Assembly: GCA_048061315.1 (NCBI GenBank)
Contig: JBGMRJ010000100.1
Location: 1-10,137 of the forward strand
DNA: 10,137 nt
Reading direction: 5' to 3'
Origin: CAYQUC01 sp048061315
Lineage (GTDB): Bacteria; Pseudomonadota; Gammaproteobacteria; UBA6429; Thiohalophilaceae
Positions 7,048 through 10,137 of the stretch are shown piece after piece. Below the pieces are notes generated by a model. That model was not told the origin of the DNA. It saw only the letters and a program-made list of their open reading frames with translations, and did no database searches. Position numbers and translations under genes: made by a program. Numbering within the stretch: the first letter of the stretch is position 1; every line of letters starts with the position of its first letter.

Positions 7048-7141
7048 TATATTCTACCTGAAGTTGATGCCCGCACGAATGCAAATGGTTAATCGCTGAC
7101 TTGTCGCCGCGCCATCGCCAATGTGCATTATATGGGTCCAC
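7028..7141 (-). CDS. Candidate Trp-codon leader ORF upstream of and overlapping trpE
   Basis: A GTG codon at 7141 follows a well-placed GGAG ribosome-binding site (7152-7149, 7-base spacing) and is immediately preceded by an in-frame TAA, so the frame begins exactly there. It encodes 37 residues beginning DPYNAHWRWRGDKS after the initiator; codons 8 and 10 are Trp (TGG-CGA-TGG). The frame runs through the trpE start in another register and stops with TAG at 7030-7028, overlapping trpE by 20 bases. Two closely spaced Trp codons within the first ten, placed about 18 bases after a predicted transcription start and before trpE, fit a leader peptide that senses tryptophan. Against this, Trp codons are separated by Arg, the ORF is longer than most leader peptides, and no U-tract terminator lies before trpE. 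A second small ORF (ATG 7128 to TAG 7054, 24 codons, no Trp) overlaps in another frame. Translation is unproven. Confidence 0.5.
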   Translation of the reverse strand: MDPYNAHWRWRGDKSAINHLHSCGHQLQVEYNESGTI

Positions 7142-7165
7142 TTACTGTCTCCAGGTTAAAGGGGT

Positions 7166-7189
7166 ATTAAATCAATTTTTTGATTTAAT
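7166..7189. promoter_or_regulatory. Perfect 10+10 palindrome over the trpE promoter (operator candidate)
   Basis: ATTAAATCAA (7166-7175) and TTGATTTAAT (7180-7189) are exact reverse complements around TTTT. The element covers the -10, the whole spacer and the last -35 base, so a bound repressor would block RNA polymerase. A further AAATCAA at 7193-7199 can pair with TTGATTT at 7180-7186, so the middle arm has two possible partners. The sequence lacks the CTAG-type core of E. coli TrpR operators. A hairpin of AU pairs only would be weak and is not followed by a U-tract in the message, so a DNA-binding site is the likelier reading than a terminator. Confidence 0.45.
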
Positions 7190-7194
7190 TTCAA
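7166..7194 (-). promoter_or_regulatory. Candidate sigma-70 promoter for trpE
   Basis: On the minus strand, TTGAAA (7194-7189) and TTTAAT (7171-7166) are separated by exactly 17 bases; each hexamer matches the sigma-70 consensus at five of six positions. This is the best promoter-like sequence I found in the window. Transcription would begin near 7160-7159, about 18 bases before the leader GTG and about 112 before trpE. It implies trpEGDC can be transcribed independently of rpe-gph, although readthrough is also possible because no terminator is evident after gph. Confidence 0.6.
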
Positions 7195-7212
7195 ATCAAT
7201 ATACGGTAAATA

Positions 7213-7890
7213 TTAAGCTGCTTCTAAAATATCTTTAATTTCAATCATGGAATCAACCACGGCATCCGGGTTGGATTCTCTAATATCAACACCGTGATTA
7301 TAACCGTAACTCATGCAGATAATCTGAAAACCGGCTGCTCGTGCCGCTTTAACATCGCTGACTGAATCGCCCAGCATCAGTGCATTTTCAGGTTTTACGC
7401 TAAAAAATTCGGCACCATGCAATAAGGGCAGTGGATCCGGTTTTTTCTTTGCCAGAGTATCGCCGCTAATGACAATACTAAACAGATCGTGTATGCCGAG
7501 CGTTTTTAATAAAGGTATTGTAAATTGTGCAGCCTTGTTGGTAACACAACCGAGTTTAACGTTACTCGCAACCAGATAATCCAATGCTTCTTTCACACCG
7601 GGATACAGGCAACTACGCTTGCAGGTATTCTCGGAATAAAGATCCATGAATAAGGGATAGGCTTTTTGAAATAGCGCTTCATCGGGCTCACCGTCTAATT
7701 GACCGATTAATGCCCTGCGAACTAATCGCTCAACACCATTACCTACCCATTCACGTACTTTACCTTCACCATAGGCAGGTTGCCCGATGGCTATCATCAT
7801 TTCATCAATGCAATACGCTAAGTCGGGCACACTATCGACTAAGGTGCCATCAACATCGATTAACACCATTTCAGGTTTTTTAATTGTCAT
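7213..7890 (-). CDS. gph: Phosphoglycolate phosphatase, HAD superfamily
   Basis: Gph dephosphorylates 2-phosphoglycolate, a product of DNA-end repair and of oxygenase side reactions, to glycolate. The 225-residue protein has all HAD motifs: the nucleophile Asp12 and acid/base Asp14 in IDVDGTLVDS, a motif II Thr in CVTNK (near 115-119), a motif III Lys in the KKKPDP segment (near 147-152), and motif IV GDSVSD near 173-178. The helical cap domain lies between motifs I and II, as in the Gph/PGP subfamily. Family members commonly have FDLDGTL; the IDVDGTL here is a conservative variant. The ATG at 7890 has no strong ribosome-binding site and lies 17 bases after the rpe stop, so coupled translation is likely. 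The rpe-gph pairing is also found in E. coli and supports the Gph name over other HAD phosphatases. The GlcF-type gene at the left edge could process the glycolate, but that link is speculative. Confidence 0.9.
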   Translation of the reverse strand: MTIKKPEMVLIDVDGTLVDSVPDLAYCIDEMMIAIGQPAYGEGKVREWVGNGVERLVRRALIGQLDGEPDEALFQKAYPLFMDLYSENTCKRSCLYPGVKEALDYLVASNVKLGCVTNKAAQFTIPLLKTLGIHDLFSIVISGDTLAKKKPDPLPLLHGAEFFSVKPENALMLGDSVSDVKAARAAGFQIICMSYGYNHGVDIRESNPDAVVDSMIEIKDILEAA

Positions 7891-7907
7891 ATTATCGAGC
7901 CAACGGA

Positions 7908-8594
7908 TTAAGCTTTAGCAAGCTCATCTCTGAACTGTTTGATTACGGTATTATAAATATCCGCATCTTTATCATTCTTGGCACCAAATACGGCAGAACC
8001 GGCAACAAAGGTATCCGCACCGCAGGCTGCAATCTCACGGATATTATCGACTTTAACACCACCATCGACTTCCAACCGAATACTATGGCCACTATCATCA
8101 ATGAGCTTACGAACTTCTTTTAATTTATCTAGTGTTGACGGAATAAAACTTTGTCCGCCAAAACCGGGGTTAACTGACATTAATAAAATCATGTCAATTT
8201 TATCCATCACGTATTTCAAGCAGTCCAATGGTGTTGCAGGATTAAATACCAAACCGGCTTTAGCGCCACCTTCTCGAATCATTTGCAAGGTCCGATCGAT
8301 ATGCTCGCTGGCTTCAGGATGAAAAGTGACATAGCTGGCACCGGCGGCAATAAAATCCGGGATAATTCGATCAACCGGTTTTACCATTAAATGAACATCG
8401 ATTTCGGCAGTAACGCCGTGCTTACGTAGGGCATCACAGACCAATGGCCCAATGGTTAAATTTGGAACATAATGGTTATCCATTACATCAAAGTGCACAA
8501 TATCAGCACCGGACTTAAGCACGTTATCAACTTCTTCGCCTAAACGCGCAAAATCTGCAGATAAAATAGAAGGTGCAATTTTGAAATCAGCCAT
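7908..8594 (-). CDS. rpe: Ribulose-phosphate 3-epimerase
   Basis: Rpe interconverts ribulose 5-phosphate and xylulose 5-phosphate in the pentose-phosphate pathway. The 228-residue chain is a complete (beta/alpha)8 barrel. Metal-binding and catalytic residues are visible: Ser9 (APSIL), His34 and Asp36 (HFDVMDNHYVPN), His68 (DVHLMV) and Asp177 (EVDGGV). The flexible loop MSVNPGFGGQSF (139-150) and the phosphate-binding GSAVFG near 199-204 are intact. The start at 8594 follows GAGGT about 10 bases upstream. It is the first gene of the minus-strand run that continues into gph and, after a separate promoter, trpEGDC. Its own promoter should lie in the 169-base spacer it shares with the divergent hydrolase gene, but I could not identify convincing hexamers on this strand. 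Confidence 0.96.
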   Translation of the reverse strand: MADFKIAPSILSADFARLGEEVDNVLKSGADIVHFDVMDNHYVPNLTIGPLVCDALRKHGVTAEIDVHLMVKPVDRIIPDFIAAGASYVTFHPEASEHIDRTLQMIREGGAKAGLVFNPATPLDCLKYVMDKIDMILLMSVNPGFGGQSFIPSTLDKLKEVRKLIDDSGHSIRLEVDGGVKVDNIREIAACGADTFVAGSAVFGAKNDKDADIYNTVIKQFRDELAKA

Positions 8595-8751
8595 TTTTAT
8601 ATACCTCGATAATCTGTGTAATCGTTAAGCGCAGGAAACATAATTTAAGCATGTGTTTCTAATACGCATAAAGGAACCGCGAACTTTACCTGATCAGCAG
8701 AGTTTTTTCAGCATTTCCGTTCAGATTGTTTCAAATTAGCCCCATAAGTCT

Positions 8752-8757
8752 TACTAT
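8752..8757 (+). promoter_or_regulatory. Possible -10 element for the DUF3530 hydrolase gene
   Basis: TACTAT (8752-8757) lies in a TTACTATATA stretch in the spacer between rpe and the hydrolase gene. The best upstream -35 candidates (TTTCAA at 8729 or TTGTTT at 8727) are poor. A start of transcription near 8764 would coincide with the first ATG, giving either a leaderless message or, with the second ATG at 8794, a 30-base leader. The remainder of the 169-base spacer shows only short palindromes (for example CTGATCAG at 8690) and no open frame of note. Confidence 0.25.
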
Positions 8758-8763
8758 ATAGCC

Positions 8764-9606
8764 ATGATATTTAAAAACTCAAAATTCCTCACAATGACGC
8801 AAAAATTAATTATCTATTTGATTTTAATCCATATTTTATTCAATTTCAGGCTTGCACAGAGCTCCGACCTGGCCAAGGAAAAGCGTTGGGCCGATCAAAT
8901 TAGCGATAGTATTATGACCGGCAATGCTACATGGCTCAAAGCCGGAAAACAGCGGTTTTTGGGGATTTTTACACCAGCTCAAACCGAAAAAACGCGTGGC
9001 GGCATCATTCTAGTACACGGAATCGGAGTGCATCCTAATTGGCCTGATGTTATCCAACCGCTACGCACCGAATTACCTGATTCAGGATGGGCCACATTAT
9101 CAATCCAAATGCCCATTTTAAATAATGATGCAACATTAAAAGACTATTTACCCTTATTTAAAGAAGTGCCTGCGCGCTTTGAAGCAGCAATACAATTTCT
9201 GCGTAGTAACAAAATAGATAATATCGTGATTATCTCTCACAGTTTTGGTGGAACTATGGCAAGCTATTATCTCACTCAAAAACCCGATAACCCAATTAAA
9301 GCATTTGTCGGAATCGGTATGAGCTCACACAACTTTGATGACAAACTTAATGTAGTCAAAGTACTTGGTAAATTAAAAATACCCATTCTTGATCTATACG
9401 GTAGTCGTGATTTGGAATTAGTAATAAAATCAGCACCGGCTCGCGCTAAAGCTGCACTAAAAGCGGCTAATAAAAATTATAGTCAGGTAGAAGTGGTTGG
9501 CGCTGATCATTTTTTTGCAAGAATGGATGATTCTTTAGTTTCGAAAGTAAAATCATGGTTAAATAAAAATGCACTAAAAAGTGCAAATACAGAAAAGGGG
9601 AAATAA
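8764..9606 (+). CDS. Probably exported alpha/beta hydrolase, DUF3530-type
   Basis: The product (280 residues from ATG 8764) is an alpha/beta hydrolase resembling the DUF3530 family, whose substrate is unknown. After the N-terminus come a WLKAG segment (57-61), the oxyanion-side HG at 85-86, the WPDVIQPLRTELPDSGW region typical of this family (93-109), the nucleophile elbow HSFGG with Ser160, a probable acid Asp216 in LYGSRD, and the catalytic His249 in GADHFF. A basic and then hydrophobic stretch (residues 11-28) ending near RLAQSS looks like a signal peptide or anchor, so the enzyme probably acts in the periplasm. It fits better if translation begins at the internal ATG 8794, giving 270 residues; neither start has a good ribosome-binding site. 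A CopD-like gene follows after two bases and shares its reading context, so the two are surely co-transcribed. Fold and triad are well supported; the start and the function are not. Confidence 0.82.
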   Translation: MIFKNSKFLTMTQKLIIYLILIHILFNFRLAQSSDLAKEKRWADQISDSIMTGNATWLKAGKQRFLGIFTPAQTEKTRGGIILVHGIGVHPNWPDVIQPLRTELPDSGWATLSIQMPILNNDATLKDYLPLFKEVPARFEAAIQFLRSNKIDNIVIISHSFGGTMASYYLTQKPDNPIKAFVGIGMSSHNFDDKLNVVKVLGKLKIPILDLYGSRDLELVIKSAPARAKAALKAANKNYSQVEVVGADHFFARMDDSLVSKVKSWLNKNALKSANTEKGK

Positions 9607-9608
9607 CA

Positions 9609-10085
9609 ATGTCATTATTTATCAGTTTGCATTTAATTGCAGCCGTCATCTGGGTGGGGGGAATGTTTTTCGCTTACATGGTGTTACGCCCGGTTGCAGG
9701 ATCATTGCTACCGCCTCCCGAAAGACTGCAACTATGGTCACTTTGTTTTGACCGATTTTTTCTATGGGTCTGGGTTGCGATAGGAACTATTCTAGCATCC
9801 GGTTATTTTATGCTGTTTAGTACTTATGGCAGCTTTGCTGATGCCCCGTTATTTATTATTGCAATGCACTGGTTTGGAATCGTAATGATGGTAATTTTCC
9901 TGCACGTATTCTTCGCACCTTATAAGCGACTCAAAATAGCCGTACAAGAAGGTAACTGGCAAGTAGCGGCCAGTAAGCTGGCTCAGATTCGAATATTGAT
10001 AGCAATTAATCTTGTTATAGGATTATCTATTTTTGTTATCGTCAGTTTTGGACGCACCTATTTTCAAACTAATGCGTTGTTATAA
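9609..10085 (+). CDS. CopD-like four-helix integral membrane protein
   Basis: This 158-residue hydrophobic protein has four predicted membrane helices (about 4-26, 49-71, 80-102 and 127-147) joined by short charged loops, such as the basic APYKRLK at 103-109. The first helix has the pattern His8, Trp15, Gly17, Gly18 (LHLIAAVIWVGGMFF) found in CopD-domain and related small membrane proteins. His87 and His99 are further intramembrane histidines that could bind a metal or heme, as suggested for related families. Copper transport by this stand-alone domain is not established; CopD in copper-resistance operons is larger. The start at 9609 follows a GGGGA ribosome-binding site 8 bases upstream that overlaps the end of the hydrolase gene, only two bases away, so translation is probably coupled. 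A new gene begins 37 bases after the stop. Confidence 0.8.
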   Translation: MSLFISLHLIAAVIWVGGMFFAYMVLRPVAGSLLPPPERLQLWSLCFDRFFLWVWVAIGTILASGYFMLFSTYGSFADAPLFIIAMHWFGIVMMVIFLHVFFAPYKRLKIAVQEGNWQVAASKLAQIRILIAINLVIGLSIFVIVSFGRTYFQTNALL

Positions 10086-10122
10086 ATTTTTTTAGGAACC
10101 AAAAATTACTGAAAGGATTCGG

Positions 10123-10137
10123 ATGATTATTACTACC
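10123..10137 (+). CDS. Start of a further gene, 3' partial
   Basis: An ATG at 10123 is preceded by AAGGA at a spacing of about 6-7 bases, and the frame stays open to the window edge, giving MIITT. The short distance from the CopD-like gene suggests the same transcript. MIITT resembles the N-termini of some YbjQ/UPF0145 proteins, but five residues cannot support a family assignment. Confidence 0.4.

Noticed and set aside
7048..7165. Classical intrinsic terminator or attenuator before trpE
   Set aside because: No GC-rich stem followed by a U-tract exists between the leader ORF and trpE, so the E. coli mechanism cannot be claimed.
7978..8322. Plus-strand 114-codon open frame opposite rpe
   Set aside because: It is a shadow of the highly conserved rpe coding sequence on the other strand, with no independent start signals.
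8635..8659. GAAACA/TGTTTC inverted repeat between rpe and the hydrolase gene
   Set aside because: Only six pairs with a 13-base loop in AT-rich sequence; expected by chance and not aligned with a promoter.
10086..10122. Terminator after the CopD-like gene
   Set aside because: The T-run at 10087-10093 is not preceded by a stable stem; the loose AATTT/AAATT pairing is too weak, and a new ribosome-binding site follows at once.
1..10137. Mobile elements, defence systems, CRISPR, tRNA or rRNA
   Set aside because: No transposase, integrase, direct-repeat array, cloverleaf or rRNA-like sequence was seen; gene content is housekeeping throughout.

Overview
The window looks like a chromosomal housekeeping segment of an AT-rich (roughly 40% GC by eye), aerobic gammaproteobacterium. 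The grounds are a Crp protein very close to Escherichia Crp and Pseudomonas Vfr, a divergent YhfA-type OsmC gene beside crp (the arrangement also found in E. coli), a di-iron Coq7 ubiquinone hydroxylase, and a trpE-G-D-C block joined to rpe-gph. I see no insertion sequence, phage gene, CRISPR array, tRNA or rRNA. Every gene has similar AT-rich base composition, so nothing points to recent transfer.

Layout. At the left edge (1-702, +) is the C-terminal part of a GlcF-type iron-sulfur protein, followed by coq7 (759-1403, +). Convergent to coq7, on the minus strand, are a small VOC/glyoxalase-fold gene and, upstream of it, a yhfA/OsmC-type gene. The yhfA-like gene diverges from crp (2430-3077, +). 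crp ends 6 bases from the end of a long minus-strand run, transcribed right to left: rpe - gph - [165-base leader region] - trpE - trpG - trpD - trpC. At the right, diverging from rpe, is a plus-strand pair: a probably exported alpha/beta hydrolase of the DUF3530 type and a four-helix CopD-like membrane protein. The first five codons of a further gene lie at the right edge.

Function. trpE/trpG form anthranilate synthase, trpD adds phosphoribose and trpC closes the indole ring, so this block takes chorismate to indole-3-glycerol phosphate except for the TrpF step; trpF, trpB and trpA are not here. rpe and gph are pentose-phosphate and phosphoglycolate housekeeping enzymes. A GlcF-type protein (glycolate oxidation) and Gph (which makes glycolate) both occur in the window, but far apart and probably not co-transcribed.

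The most interesting element is the gph-trpE spacer. It holds a near-consensus promoter (TTGAAA, 17-base spacer, TTTAAT) overlaid by a perfect 10+10 palindrome. Just downstream, a well-placed GGAG ribosome-binding site precedes a GTG-started 37-codon ORF with Trp codons at positions 8 and 10. That ORF runs past the trpE start codon. Two sets of interleaved complementary arms can be drawn in its RNA, both with left arms containing a Trp codon, but there is no U-tract terminator. This suggests a tryptophan-sensing leader acting by translation rather than by classical transcription attenuation; it is an inference that needs comparative and experimental testing. The rest of the window is largely conventional.
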